Assembly: GCF_963666665.1 (NCBI RefSeq)
Contig: NZ_OY762999.1
Coordinates: 1,679,501 to 1,743,500, forward strand
Length of the DNA: 64,000 nt
Reading direction: 5' to 3'
From: Maridesulfovibrio sp.
GTDB lineage: Bacteria > Desulfobacterota > Desulfovibrionia > Desulfovibrionales > Desulfovibrionaceae
Shown here: piece after piece, positions 53,784 through 62,773 of the stretch
Position numbering within the stretch: the first letter of the stretch is position 1
Layout of the letters: every line of letters begins with the position of its first letter
The notes under the pieces: model-generated
Database searches by the model: none
What the model saw: the letters and a program-made list of their open reading frames with translations, nothing else
Told to the model about the DNA's origin: nothing
Translations under genes and position numbers: made by a program

Positions 53784-54434
53784 ATGGAAGAACAAAACAA
53801 CACACAGGACATACTGAATCAGGTTCACGAATCCACCCCCGACACCCTGCACCCTATCCTCGACTACATTATTAAGAACGGAAAGATGATTGCAGCCGGG
53901 GTTGCGGCAATTATTATTATCGCTGCAGGTGTTTCCGGGTTCAAGTATATGAACCAGCAGAAACTGATCAAGGCCCAGAGCGAAATGGGAACTATCCTGA
54001 TCAAGTACAACGGAGCAAAACAGGCCGAAGCGCTTTCTGCCTTTGAAAAAGACGCTCCTGCATCCATGAAACCTGCAGTCCAGCTTGCCCTCACCAAGGC
54101 TTGGATGGACGCCGGACGCTATGCTGATGCTAAAGATGCATGGGCTGCAATTGCCAAGACTTCTCCCAAAATGGCTCCGGTTGCAGGTCTCGGTCAAGCT
54201 AAATGCCTGATGCTTGAAGACAAAGCCGGTGAAGCAGTTACTGTTCTGCAGAAACTGAAAGAAAGCGCAGGCGCATCTTACGCAGCATCCATCAACAGAC
54301 TGTTGGGTGAAGCAGCAGAGAAAGCAGGTAACTTTCAGGTTGCAGTACAGGCTTATCAGGCACTGCTGACCAGCTCTCCTCAGGAAGCTTCTTTCTTTGA
54401 GTTCAAAATTAAAGAGCTCAAGGCTAAAATTTAA
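53784..54434 (+). CDS. Membrane-anchored TPR-like protein (YfgM-like)
   Basis: A 216-residue protein with a short cytoplasmic head, one span (MIAAGVAAIIIIAAGVSGF) and a helical TPR-like domain outside the membrane. This layout matches YfgM, which associates with the Sec translocon and periplasmic chaperones; identity is from architecture only. The GGAGG ribosome site lies 12 bases before the ATG, longer than usual. It is upstream of iorA but 147 bases away. Confidence 0.75.
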   Translation: MEEQNNTQDILNQVHESTPDTLHPILDYIIKNGKMIAAGVAAIIIIAAGVSGFKYMNQQKLIKAQSEMGTILIKYNGAKQAEALSAFEKDAPASMKPAVQLALTKAWMDAGRYADAKDAWAAIAKTSPKMAPVAGLGQAKCLMLEDKAGEAVTVLQKLKESAGASYAASINRLLGEAAEKAGNFQVAVQAYQALLTSSPQEASFFEFKIKELKAKI

Positions 54435-54480
54435 CACAGGCTGATCATAAGTGTACGACGGTACACGATAAGCCGCAGAA

Positions 54481-54517
54481 CGGGGCTCCGGCATTTACCA
54501 TAGGGGCCGGATCCCCG
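54481..54517 (+). promoter_or_regulatory. Hairpin upstream of iorA
   Basis: CGGGG plus TCCGGC pairs with GCCGGA plus CCCCG around a 13-base loop, 65 bases before the iorA start. It lacks a T tract, so it is not a clear terminator; it may be a leader hairpin or protein site. Confidence 0.35.
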
Positions 54518-54581
54518 CTGAGACTAATCAGTCGTGCGTTTGTGAACATTCTGTTAACCCCATGACCTAAGGAGCGCATTC

Positions 54582-56426
54582 ATGGCTCACCCACTTCTCA
54601 AGGACAGTCCGGGCATGAAAAAGCTGCTTCTCGGCAATGAAGCCATTGTCAGAGGCGCAATTGAAGCCGGTATCCAGGTAGTGACCTGCTACCCCGGCAC
54701 CCCCTCCTCCGAAGTACCGGACACTTTCTTCCGCCTTTCCCCCGAAGGCGACTTCACTTTTGAATACTCGGTCAATGAAAAGGTTGCACTGGAAGTCGGC
54801 GGCGGCGCCACTCTCGCAGGCGCAATGACCCTGACCACCATGAAGCATGTAGGCGTAAACGTTGCTGCCGACCCGCTCATGACATTAGCCTATACCGGCA
54901 CTCCCGGTGGTATGGTCCTGCTTTCTGCAGACGACCCCGGATGCCACTCCAGCCAGAACGAACAGGACAACCGCTACTACGCACGCCTTGCAGGCATGCC
55001 CTGCCTTGAGCCTTCTACCGCTCAGGAAGCCAAGGACATGACCCGCGATGCGCTGAATATGTCTCGCGAAATGTCTGCTCCGTTCCTGCTTCGCACCACC
55101 ACCCGTGTCAACCACCTTCGCGGTCCGGTTGAATACGGTGAAGTCGCCAAGCTTGCTCCAGCTGAAGGATTCAAAAAGAATCCCGCTCAGTTTGTACCAA
55201 TCCCGGCTTTCGCCCGCAGAATGCACGTAGATCTTCTTGAAAAACTCGAAAAACTGCGTGAAATGGCGGAAACCTCCAAGTACAACAAAATTTCCGGCAA
55301 CGGGAAAATCGGTATCGTAGCTTCCGGTATCTGTAGAGCTTATCTTGCAGATGCACTGGCAGATACCGGCCTTGCCGATAAATTTAAAATTCTTGAACTG
55401 GGCTTTACTTATCCGCTGCCCTCCAAGATGATTACCGACTTTATCTCTTCCGTTGAAAAAGTAGTTGTTCTGGAAGAACTTGAGCCTTTCCTTGAAAACG
55501 AAATCAGGGTTCTGGCCCAGAAAAGTTCTATTGCAGTAGAAGTAATAGGTAAAGATAACGCCCTGCTGCCGCTGAACGACGAATATTCCACCAGAAACAT
55601 CACTGCGGTTATCCGCGAAGTTCTGGGCATGGAAGCCGAAAAGATCGAAACCTGTCCCGCAGAAGAAGGACTGCCCATGCGTCCTCCGAACCTCTGTGCC
55701 GGCTGTACCCACCGTGCAGCTTTTTACGCAGTAAAGAAAGTATTCGGTCCCGATGCTGTATGTTCTTCCGATATCGGCTGTTACACTCTTGGCATTCTAC
55801 CTCCGCTCAATGCTGCGGACTTCCTGCTCTGCATGGGTTCCTCCATCTCCGCAGGTTCCGGAGCAGCTAGAGCTGCAGGCCAGACCGTGGTCGGCTTCAT
55901 CGGTGACTCAACCTTCTTCCATTCCGGTATCACCGGTCTGGTTAACGCGGTTTTCAACCAGCACGACATCCTGCTGGTGATTCTTGACAACGCCACCACA
56001 GCTATGACCGGACACCAGCCCAACCCCGGTGTTGAGACCACCATGCTCGGTTCCAACCCTGCACAGATTGACATGGAAGCCATCGTCAAAGGTTGTGGTG
56101 TAAACGAAGTTCGCACTGTAAGTCCGCTCAACCAGAAGGCCATTACCATAGCCCTTGAGGAACTTAAAGAAATGAGCGGCGTTCGCGTTCTCATCGCTAA
56201 AGATCCTTGCCCGCTTTTCGCTCGCAGGACCCTCAAAAAGGCTCCCGGACAGACCGCGTATGTAAAAAACCAGAGCGAAGAAGTCCTTAAGGTGATGGAA
56301 GAACTGGCCTGTCCAGCATTTGAAAAAACTGCGGAAGGCGTTGAAATCAACGAAATCCTTTGTTCCGGCTGTATGCTTTGCCTGCAGCTGACTAAAGATA
56401 TTAAAGCCCGGAAAAGGAGCAGCTAA
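54582..56426 (+). CDS. iorA: Indolepyruvate:ferredoxin oxidoreductase alpha subunit
   Basis: Oxidatively decarboxylates aryl pyruvates with CoA and ferredoxin, or reverses this; the cofactor is thiamine diphosphate. The 614-residue subunit has the N-terminal pyruvate-binding domain (EAIVRGAIEAGIQVVTCYPG), CAGCTHRAAFYAVKK, and the thiamine site GDSTFFHSGITGLVNAVFNQ to LDNATTAMTGHQPNPG. The usual C-terminal two-cluster ferredoxin domain is reduced here to Cys594-x2-Cys597-x2-Cys600 and a short basic tail. The AAGGAG site is strong; iorB overlaps by one base. Confidence 0.96.
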   Translation: MAHPLLKDSPGMKKLLLGNEAIVRGAIEAGIQVVTCYPGTPSSEVPDTFFRLSPEGDFTFEYSVNEKVALEVGGGATLAGAMTLTTMKHVGVNVAADPLMTLAYTGTPGGMVLLSADDPGCHSSQNEQDNRYYARLAGMPCLEPSTAQEAKDMTRDALNMSREMSAPFLLRTTTRVNHLRGPVEYGEVAKLAPAEGFKKNPAQFVPIPAFARRMHVDLLEKLEKLREMAETSKYNKISGNGKIGIVASGICRAYLADALADTGLADKFKILELGFTYPLPSKMITDFISSVEKVVVLEELEPFLENEIRVLAQKSSIAVEVIGKDNALLPLNDEYSTRNITAVIREVLGMEAEKIETCPAEEGLPMRPPNLCAGCTHRAAFYAVKKVFGPDAVCSSDIGCYTLGILPPLNAADFLLCMGSSISAGSGAARAAGQTVVGFIGDSTFFHSGITGLVNAVFNQHDILLVILDNATTAMTGHQPNPGVETTMLGSNPAQIDMEAIVKGCGVNEVRTVSPLNQKAITIALEELKEMSGVRVLIAKDPCPLFARRTLKKAPGQTAYVKNQSEEVLKVMEELACPAFEKTAEGVEINEILCSGCMLCLQLTKDIKARKRSS

Positions 56427-57013
56427 TGAGTAATAGGTTGCGTATATTCATGACCGGGGTCGGCGGACAGGGAACCCTGACAGCCACCAACCTCCTCGCA
56501 CAGGCGGTTCTTGACTGCGGTATCGATGTCACTGCCGGTGAAATTCACGGAATGGCCCAGCGCGGCGGTGTTGTTGAATCAGCACTGCTCATCGGGCTGG
56601 CCTCTCCGAAGATAGGACACGGGGAAGCAGACGTAATCCTCGGCTTTGAGCCTCTGGAAACCCTACGCGCCCTGCCTTACCTCAAACCGGGCGGCACAGT
56701 GCTTTCCAGCACCGAATACATTCCGCCCCTTTCCGTATGCACCGGCAAAGCAGAAAACACACCTCTTGAAATTATCAAGGAAAAGGTTGATACCTGCGCC
56801 GGAAAAGCATACTACCTCCCCTGCCAGTCTCTCGGTCTCGAAGCCGGAGCAGTGCAGAGTGGGAACATTGCCCTGCTTGGAGCTCTTTGCGCTACAGGAT
56901 GCATTCCGCTTAAACCGGAACAATTGGCTGAAACAATTAAATCAGCTATGAAACCGAAAATTGCGGAAATCAACCTGAAGGCTCTGGAACTCGGAGTAAA
57001 AGCTGTATCATAA
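56426..57013 (+). CDS. iorB: Indolepyruvate:ferredoxin oxidoreductase beta subunit
   Basis: The 195-residue gamma-like subunit completing the IorAB enzyme. It has GVGGQGTLTATNLLAQAVLD, the HGMAQRGGVVES motif and PCQSLGLEAG. The start overlaps the iorA stop (TAATG). It ends before a 14-bp perfect hairpin terminator. Confidence 0.95.
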   Translation: MSNRLRIFMTGVGGQGTLTATNLLAQAVLDCGIDVTAGEIHGMAQRGGVVESALLIGLASPKIGHGEADVILGFEPLETLRALPYLKPGGTVLSSTEYIPPLSVCTGKAENTPLEIIKEKVDTCAGKAYYLPCQSLGLEAGAVQSGNIALLGALCATGCIPLKPEQLAETIKSAMKPKIAEINLKALELGVKAVS

Positions 57014-57023
57014 GTAAACAAAT

Positions 57024-57058
57024 CGACAGCCGCATGAAATCATGCGGCTGTCGACTTT
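57024..57058 (+). terminator. Terminator after iorB
   Basis: A perfect 14-bp stem CGACAGCCGCATGA/TCATGCGGCTGTCG with a two-base loop centre, followed by ACTTTAA. The T tract is short, but the stem is the strongest in the window. Confidence 0.7.
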
Positions 57059-57075
57059 AAAGAACTGTATACCTT

Positions 57076-57142
57076 ATCGGGAGGTTATTCCCGATGCGCC
57101 AAACAATATTTTAGGCCGAAACCACGGAGCAAGACCGCTCCG
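57076..57142 (+). promoter_or_regulatory. Two small inverted repeats upstream of the sigma-54 activator
   Basis: ATCGGGA/TCCCGAT (57076-57095) and CGGAGC/GCTCCG (57125-57142) lie in the 120 bases before the regulator. They could be operators for autoregulation. No -24/-12 (TGGCAC, TTGC) promoter was found here. Confidence 0.3.
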
Positions 57143-57175
57143 AACAAGCTGAAATCTAAAACAGCCTGGAACGGC

Positions 57176-58756
57176 ATGAGTAAAGAAATGACTAGAAACG
57201 GACTGACGGAACGAGTGGACAATATTTATCTTTCAACTTTGAGTGAAATTCTTGATTCTGTAGCTCCCCATCACGATTTGGAACCCAGCCTCAATGCTAT
57301 TCTTGAAGTTCTGTCCAAAGACCTCCACTTCCCGCGTGCATTCCTGGCCATTATGGACCCGGAATCGGAAAAGCTGAAGCTTTCCATTACCCACAGCCCA
57401 GCAAAAGACTACACCGCCACTTACGCACCGGGCAAAGGCGTTGTGGGTAAAGTATACGAGACCGGTGAATCTGTAATCATCCCCAGAATGTCTGATGATG
57501 ATCAGATGCTCAATAAAGCATTCAACAGGTCTGAAGAAGAGCAAAAGGCTCTTTCATTCATCTGCGTCCCTGTAATAAGGACGGATTCAGACGGCAATCA
57601 GGAAGTTATCGGCGCACTGAGCGTTGACTCTCCTATCCTGCCTATGGATAACCTGCATGAACACAAGCATTTCCTCGAAGTTGTAGCAGCCCTTATTTCC
57701 AATCAGGTTTCCCGCTTACAAGAAGAAATGTCCCTGCAGGCCCAGATGCTTTCTCAAGGCATGATGCCCGGAGCGGTGGATGTTCCCCCACCGGCAGACT
57801 TCGTGGCCACTTCCAAAAGCATGAAGCAGGTTCTCAGGCAGGCCCGACAGGTCGGTCCCAGCCGTGCGACCGCCCTGCTTCGCGGTGAATCCGGCACCGG
57901 TAAGGAACTCCTTGCCGAGGCTATTCATTCCTGCAGCCCCAGAAGAGATAAACCGCTGGTTAAGCTCAACTGTGCCGCACTGCCTGCTGAACTAGTTGAA
58001 AGTGAACTTTTCGGACACCAGAAAGGTGCATTCACCGGAGCTTATCAGAACAAACGCGGGCTATTTGAAATAGCAAACAACGGAACTCTCTTCCTTGATG
58101 AAATCGGGGAACTGTCCCTTGATGCACAGGCCAAGGTTCTGCGCGCCATTCAGGAAAAGGAAATCCAGCGTGTCGGTTCCGAGCAGCCCATCGCTGTTGA
58201 TGTCCGCTTAATCTGCGCGACCCACCAGCCCTTGGAACAACTGCTGCGTGACGGCAAATTCAGGGAAGACCTTTTCTATCGCATCAACGTCTTCCCCGTG
58301 TTTATTCCGCCTTTGCGCGAACGCCGTGAGGACATTCTGCCGCTGGCTGAAAAGTTCCTCGACTTATTTGCCGGAGAATACAGTAAGGAAATCAAACGTA
58401 TCTCCAGCCCTGCAATCGATCTTTTCACCCAGTACCACTGGCCGGGGAACGTACGTGAGCTGAAAAACTGCATAGAACGTGCTGTTCTCATCTGCGAGGA
58501 AGAGGTAATCAGGACTTATCACCTGCCACCAACCCTGCAGACAGCTGAATCAACCGCCACTGACACTTCACTCTCCTTTGGAGAGGCTGTCGCGAAGTTT
58601 GAACAGGAACTGCTGGTTGATTCACTGAAAAAGGCTCGCGGTAACATGCTGCAAGCTGCCAGAGACCTGCGTGTCAGCTACCGTATCGTTAACTACAAGG
58701 TTAAGAAGTACAATATTGACGTCAAAAAATACGCAGGCGCTAAAAAGAAAAAATAG
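57176..58756 (+). CDS. Sigma-54-dependent transcriptional activator (NifA type)
   Basis: A 526-residue activator. GAF sensor domain (about 25-185), AAA+ domain (215-440) with Walker A GESGTGKE (237-244), the sigma-54-contact loop GAFTGA (284-289), DEIGELSLDAQAKVLRAIQE and the sensor motif, then a Fis-type helix-turn-helix (about 470-520: KARGNMLQAARDLRVSYRI). It probably senses a small ligand or redox signal; two GAF cysteines are not clustered. It directly follows iorAB, so it may control oxoacid metabolism; no target promoter was found near. Confidence 0.93.
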   Translation: MSKEMTRNGLTERVDNIYLSTLSEILDSVAPHHDLEPSLNAILEVLSKDLHFPRAFLAIMDPESEKLKLSITHSPAKDYTATYAPGKGVVGKVYETGESVIIPRMSDDDQMLNKAFNRSEEEQKALSFICVPVIRTDSDGNQEVIGALSVDSPILPMDNLHEHKHFLEVVAALISNQVSRLQEEMSLQAQMLSQGMMPGAVDVPPPADFVATSKSMKQVLRQARQVGPSRATALLRGESGTGKELLAEAIHSCSPRRDKPLVKLNCAALPAELVESELFGHQKGAFTGAYQNKRGLFEIANNGTLFLDEIGELSLDAQAKVLRAIQEKEIQRVGSEQPIAVDVRLICATHQPLEQLLRDGKFREDLFYRINVFPVFIPPLRERREDILPLAEKFLDLFAGEYSKEIKRISSPAIDLFTQYHWPGNVRELKNCIERAVLICEEEVIRTYHLPPTLQTAESTATDTSLSFGEAVAKFEQELLVDSLKKARGNMLQAARDLRVSYRIVNYKVKKYNIDVKKYAGAKKKK

Positions 58757-58759
58757 AAA

Positions 58760-59344
58760 ATGCAAAGAATAAAGCTAGCCGAGAAAGGTGCTCTAAGGCC
58801 TATCCTTTGTGCAGCTTTAAGTCTGCTGATTTCAATCATTACGGGTTGTTCCGGTGCAAAAAAAGCACCGGAGCAACCCTTTATCATTCCTTTTGACTCT
58901 TCCCATATAACCACTCAAAAAAAACTTTCCGTGTCACCCTCACTCTCTCCTGATGGCAGTTCGGAAAGAAGTTTTAAAACTATTACCCTCCAGCACTACT
59001 ACTTTGAAAACAAGAACTGTACAGCAGAAGTAAGGATGATACTTAACCGGAAAGCTACTGTGGACATGCCTGAAATCGGAGACTGGTCAACCGTATCCAT
59101 TGGTAATTGTTTAGATGATGCCCAAGGCACAAAATGCTACACAGCACACATTGACTGCCATCTGGTGCGTATGACCTTCATTCCCACCGGGAAACGCAGT
59201 CTAGCGGTCATCAGAGTACGCAACCGAGCACGGGAACCACAGGAACTCTGCGAACAATGGGACACGCAAAATCTTACCCCTGACCAGCAGGAAGAAGTAG
59301 ATACTTTCAACCGAACTTCCGACTCACTTTTCAAATTTAAATAA
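58760..59344 (+). CDS. Hypothetical lipoprotein
   Basis: Not recognised. The 194-residue product starts MQRIKLAEKGALRPILCAAL, with a membrane core and a lipobox (IITGCSG); the mature part has four more cysteines (NCTAEV, NCLDDA, KCYTAHIDC) that may form disulfides in the periplasm. It begins four bases after the sigma-54 activator stop, so it is probably on its transcript. It ends just before a bidirectional terminator. Confidence 0.75.
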   Translation: MQRIKLAEKGALRPILCAALSLLISIITGCSGAKKAPEQPFIIPFDSSHITTQKKLSVSPSLSPDGSSERSFKTITLQHYYFENKNCTAEVRMILNRKATVDMPEIGDWSTVSIGNCLDDAQGTKCYTAHIDCHLVRMTFIPTGKRSLAVIRVRNRAREPQELCEQWDTQNLTPDQQEEVDTFNRTSDSLFKFK

Positions 59345-59345
59345 A

Positions 59346-59376
59346 AAAACTCCGACCAACGGCCGGAGTTTTTTTA
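59346..59376. terminator. Bidirectional terminator between the lipoprotein and korC
   Basis: AAACTCCG pairs with CGGAGTTT; both flanks are A- or T-rich. It serves two convergent transcripts. Confidence 0.85.
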
Positions 59377-59397
59377 TTAATTCTATGTCAGTCTAAA

Positions 59398-60021
59398 CTA
59401 AATGGAATCGTAATCAGAATCATCGTCCGAGACTATTACGGAATTATCTTTCCAGAGTCTTTCGGGATCACCGAAACTTTTCTTGGCTTCACGGAACCCC
59501 ATGTTAAAAGCCTTAACGTTGATATCTCTGATCTTTGCAGGCAGGACATCTTCAAGGTTCTTACGCATGGTGCGTTGCTGGGCAAATGGCAGCAGATAAG
59601 TTGCCGCACCCAGAACAATTGTATTCATAGCCTGAGGCAAGCCCAGTTTCTCCTTGGCAAGCTTGGTGAAAGGCAGGCCGATAAACTGGTTAACCGGGGG
59701 CTGCTTGACCAGATCGGTTTCGATCATAAGCAGGCCACCGGGCTTCAGGTTACGGTAATACATGTTACACGCTTCCTGACTCAGGGCGATAAGCAGATCA
59801 AGGGATTCAGCCTTAGGATAACTGATCACATTGGACGAAATAACCAGATCGGAACGACTGGCACCGCCACGGGCTTCCGGGCCGTAACTCTGGGTCTGGG
59901 TCACAAAATAACCGTGTCCGAGAGCCAAGCCGGTCCCCATAACCTTGCCCAGAGTAAGGATACCCTGACCACCGAGACCGGAAAGGCGGATTTCAAATCT
60001 GTCCAGAGGTTGATTATTCAT
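59398..60021 (-). CDS. korC: 2-oxoacid:ferredoxin oxidoreductase gamma subunit
   Basis: A 207-residue gamma subunit of a KorDABC-type enzyme, likely 2-oxoglutarate:ferredoxin oxidoreductase. GLGGQGILTLGKVMGTGLAL and QSYGPEARGGASRSDLVIS identify it. The ATG at 60019-60021, preceded by GGGAGGTG, is chosen over a longer start 18 bases upstream; it overlaps the korB stop as TAATG. The last residues are acidic. Confidence 0.94.
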   Translation of the reverse strand: MNNQPLDRFEIRLSGLGGQGILTLGKVMGTGLALGHGYFVTQTQSYGPEARGGASRSDLVISSNVISYPKAESLDLLIALSQEACNMYYRNLKPGGLLMIETDLVKQPPVNQFIGLPFTKLAKEKLGLPQAMNTIVLGAATYLLPFAQQRTMRKNLEDVLPAKIRDINVKAFNMGFREAKKSFGDPERLWKDNSVIVSDDDSDYDSI

Positions 60022-60857
60022 TACGCACCTCCCTGACATCTTGCAGCCATTTCATAGAATTTTTCTTCCAGACCGGGCTCGCTTTTCTGCACGAATACAC
60101 CGGAAGGAATCTTCTTGGATTTTTCCGCCTCAGTCAGCTTTTCATAACGATCAATGTCAATGACATCCTTCTTGAGCATTTTATACATGTCCACAGGAGT
60201 CTTGTATTTGTTCTTACGGCCGTACTGGGTATGACAGGGAGTGAGAATCTCAACCACACCGAAGCCGGGGTTGCTGATACCGTCCATGATCATCTGGTCC
60301 AACTTCTTGGCATGGAAAACTGATCCGCGAGCCACATAGTTGGCCTTGGCAGCAGTGCAAAGCTCTACGCAGTCAAAACTCTGTTCCATCTGCCCAAGCG
60401 GGGTAGTCATGGAGAACGAGCCGGACGGAGTGGTCGGTGAGCACTGCCCGCCGGTCATACCGTAAATGTTGTTGTTGAGAATCAGGGCTGTAACACCAAT
60501 ATTCCTGCGCGCTGCGTGGATCAAATGGTTACCGCCGATAGCCATGGAGTCACCGTCACCCATTACAACGATAACGTGCATATTGGGTTTAGCCATCTTG
60601 ATTCCGGTGGCAAAAGTCAACGCACGGCCATGGGTGGTATGGACAGTATTGAAATCAACGTATGCCGCCAGCCTGCCGGAACAGCCGATACCGGCTACCA
60701 CGCAGACCTCATCTTTCTTGAGGCCGAGACCGTGAATAGACCTGATCAGAGAGCCGAGCACAATGCCATGCCCGCAGCCTGCACAAAAAACGTGCGGAAA
60801 CTTCTTGTTATGCCTTAAGTACTCATGAATGAGCTGTGTACCTTTCATATCAACCAT
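60021..60857 (-). CDS. korB: 2-oxoacid:ferredoxin oxidoreductase beta subunit
   Basis: The 278-residue thiamine-diphosphate subunit. CAGCGHGIVLG, GDGDSMAIGGNHLIHAARRN (the thiamine motif GDG) and LNNNIYGMTGGQ, plus the C-terminal TPCHTQYGRKNKY, are conserved. It follows korA by two bases and overlaps korC. Confidence 0.95.
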   Translation of the reverse strand: MVDMKGTQLIHEYLRHNKKFPHVFCAGCGHGIVLGSLIRSIHGLGLKKDEVCVVAGIGCSGRLAAYVDFNTVHTTHGRALTFATGIKMAKPNMHVIVVMGDGDSMAIGGNHLIHAARRNIGVTALILNNNIYGMTGGQCSPTTPSGSFSMTTPLGQMEQSFDCVELCTAAKANYVARGSVFHAKKLDQMIMDGISNPGFGVVEILTPCHTQYGRKNKYKTPVDMYKMLKKDVIDIDRYEKLTEAEKSKKIPSGVFVQKSEPGLEEKFYEMAARCQGGA

Positions 60858-60859
60858 GA

Positions 60860-62011
60860 CTACACCCGTGTTAAGACTTTGAGGATTTCAGCCGGGGTAA
60901 TGATCTGCCCATCGACCTTATTGATTGTCCGCACGCTTACCTGACCGTTATTGACCCTTTTCACTTCCCTTGAAATCTGTCCCATATTCATTTCAGGAAC
61001 AATAAGAGTGCTGGCTTTGGCCATAACCTTCTCCGTTGCTTTCCTTGGATATGGGAACAAGGTCGAAAGCTTAAGCAAACCAGCCTTTACACCAAGGTCA
61101 CGGGCCTGCTTAACGGCAAGCTCAGCAGAACGCGCCACTGTTCCGTAAGCAATAACAACAACATCCGCATCCTCGGTATCCACTTCATCAACCAGCTGCA
61201 CATCATGCAGGAACTGGTCAATTTTGCGGAACAACCGTTCGTTCAGTTCACGAACTTCGTCAGGCCTGGATGTGGGGAAGCCGTTGGTGTCATGAGTCAG
61301 CCCGGTGACATGGAAACGGTATCCTGAACCGATGGCAGGCATAGGAGGTACGCCGCGTACGGTCTCTTCGTAAGGCTTATACCATTCCGGAGGCATGGTC
61401 GGAACAATACGGTTGAAGACCTCATATTCATCCTCATTAGGGATGATGATCTTCTCACGGGTATGCGCGGTGATCTCATCAATAAGCAGAACTACCGGAG
61501 TACGGTATTTCTCCGCAAGGTTAAAAGCCTCGATGGTATTATCAAGACATTCCTGAACATTAGAAGCTGAAAGTACTATGATGGAATGATCGCCATGGGT
61601 ACCCCAGCGGGCCTGCTGCACATCACCCTGAGCCGGGGATGTGGGAAGACCGGTACTGGGACCGCCACGCATGACGTTAACAATTACCAGCGGAGTCTCG
61701 GTAATACATCCATATCCAAGATGCTCCTGCATCAGGGAAAAGCCGGGACCGGAAGTAGCAGTCATAGCTTTCCTGCCCGCCAGAGACGCACCGATAACCG
61801 ATCCGAGTCCACCTATCTCATCTTCCATCTGGATAAATGCACCATTAGGAATGAGCGGCAATCTCTGAGCCATTATCTCCATAATCTCCGATGAAGGAGT
61901 AATGGGATATCCGCCGTAAAAGGTACAGCCCGCCAGAAGCGCACCTTCAACAACAGCCTCGTTGCCCAGAGCGAAAATCTCTTTGTTTCTTTTTTTTCTA
62001 GGTCTGGCCAT
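60860..62011 (-). CDS. korA: 2-oxoacid:ferredoxin oxidoreductase alpha subunit
   Basis: The 383-residue alpha subunit. GNEAVVEGALLAGCTFYGGY opens the pyrimidine-binding domain, followed by GRKAMTATSGPGFSLMQEHL and RGGPSTGLPT, the substrate and domain-III segments of Kor enzymes; the exact 2-oxoacid is not certain. It is 11 bases downstream of korD and two before korB. Confidence 0.94.
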   Translation of the reverse strand: MARPRKKRNKEIFALGNEAVVEGALLAGCTFYGGYPITPSSEIMEIMAQRLPLIPNGAFIQMEDEIGGLGSVIGASLAGRKAMTATSGPGFSLMQEHLGYGCITETPLVIVNVMRGGPSTGLPTSPAQGDVQQARWGTHGDHSIIVLSASNVQECLDNTIEAFNLAEKYRTPVVLLIDEITAHTREKIIIPNEDEYEVFNRIVPTMPPEWYKPYEETVRGVPPMPAIGSGYRFHVTGLTHDTNGFPTSRPDEVRELNERLFRKIDQFLHDVQLVDEVDTEDADVVVIAYGTVARSAELAVKQARDLGVKAGLLKLSTLFPYPRKATEKVMAKASTLIVPEMNMGQISREVKRVNNGQVSVRTINKVDGQIITPAEILKVLTRV

Positions 62012-62022
62012 GGAAATTCACC

Positions 62023-62352
62023 TTATTCCTTATTGTTACCGGAACCGGTTTTTTCCGCAGCAGCGCCGGAAGCGGCAGGCTCATCTGCTTTCCGGGCGGC
62101 CTTCTCAAGGACAGCCCTGCATACCGCAGGAATCTCATCATCAACCTTAGGACGAACCATAATAGCGAAATCCGGGCAATGCAGCTCACAGAATCCGCAA
62201 TTAATACATTCTTCCTCCCGGATAACGACCGCCTTACCCTGATCGTTCAACTCCATGACCTTTGCCGGACAAAAGGCTGCGCAAATGCCGCAACCCTTGC
62301 ACCAGTCCGGAAAAATCGTAACCGTGCTATTTCCCTTACGTTTGACACTCAT
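62023..62352 (-). CDS. korD: 2-oxoacid:ferredoxin oxidoreductase delta (ferredoxin) subunit
   Basis: A 109-residue two-cluster ferredoxin-like subunit with DWCKGCGICAAFCP and EECINCGFCELHCP, each binding a [4Fe-4S] cluster, and a Ala/Glu-rich tail. The ATG at 62350-62352 (MSVKRKGNSTVT) is the best start: a TTG-initiated longer frame to 62415 adds 21 residues without a typical Kor sequence. First gene of the kor operon. Confidence 0.92.
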   Translation of the reverse strand: MSVKRKGNSTVTIFPDWCKGCGICAAFCPAKVMELNDQGKAVVIREEECINCGFCELHCPDFAIMVRPKVDDEIPAVCRAVLEKAARKADEPAASGAAAEKTGSGNNKE

Positions 62353-62642
62353 AACCTGATCCAGGTTGAGGGTGACTCTAATAATCCGTTCCTCTTCTCC
62401 CCTTGAACGGACCAACCTTACCGACAGCCTCGTAAATTTTCATATTAACAAGGCCTAAATTCGGCCCTAGCACGGTAATTCCGTACATGCAACAGGAATC
62501 AGAACTTTTATGGCAATATTATAAAATAAGCATTACTTAATTGACATGAATATGCTTTATACATAGATTATTAAAGAATGGTAAAGTTCGTCACAAATGA
62601 CTTTTGATTGATTATACAATCACACAATCAGCTCAAAAAAAA
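62353..62642. other. Intergenic region upstream of the kor operon
   Basis: No convincing gene. A minus-strand TATAAT (62518-62523) may belong to the kor promoter, without a good -35. On the plus strand TTGACA (62541-62546) and TAGATT (62564-62569) form a promoter-like pair with no ORF behind it. A short 21-codon ORF on minus from 62443, MKIYEAVGKVGPFKGRRGTD, precedes korD but is not in its frame. Confidence 0.35.
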
Positions 62643-62664
62643 GAGTCGGCTGAATACCGACTCC
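62635..62664 (-). terminator. Terminator after the GGDEF-EAL gene
   Basis: GAGTCGG (62643-62649) pairs with CCGACTC (62657-62663); the minus strand leads into eight T residues. Confidence 0.85.
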
Positions 62665-62773
62665 CACAGTTTAACTCTTCAATGCATAAGCCAAACAAAC
62701 ATTTTCTGAATTTTACTTGCACAAAAACATGCAATACTGACTTCCAATATTAGACAGAACAGATTCTCAGTTC

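Noticed and set aside
62380..62443. 21-codon ORF (MKIYEAVGK...) before korD
   Set aside because: Different frame from korD, no conserved features; could be chance.
62541..62663. Plus-strand promoter-like pair TTGACA-17-TAGATT that could drive a small RNA
   Set aside because: The hairpin at its end lacks a T tract on the plus strand, and no conserved element is seen; noted only in the intergenic entry.
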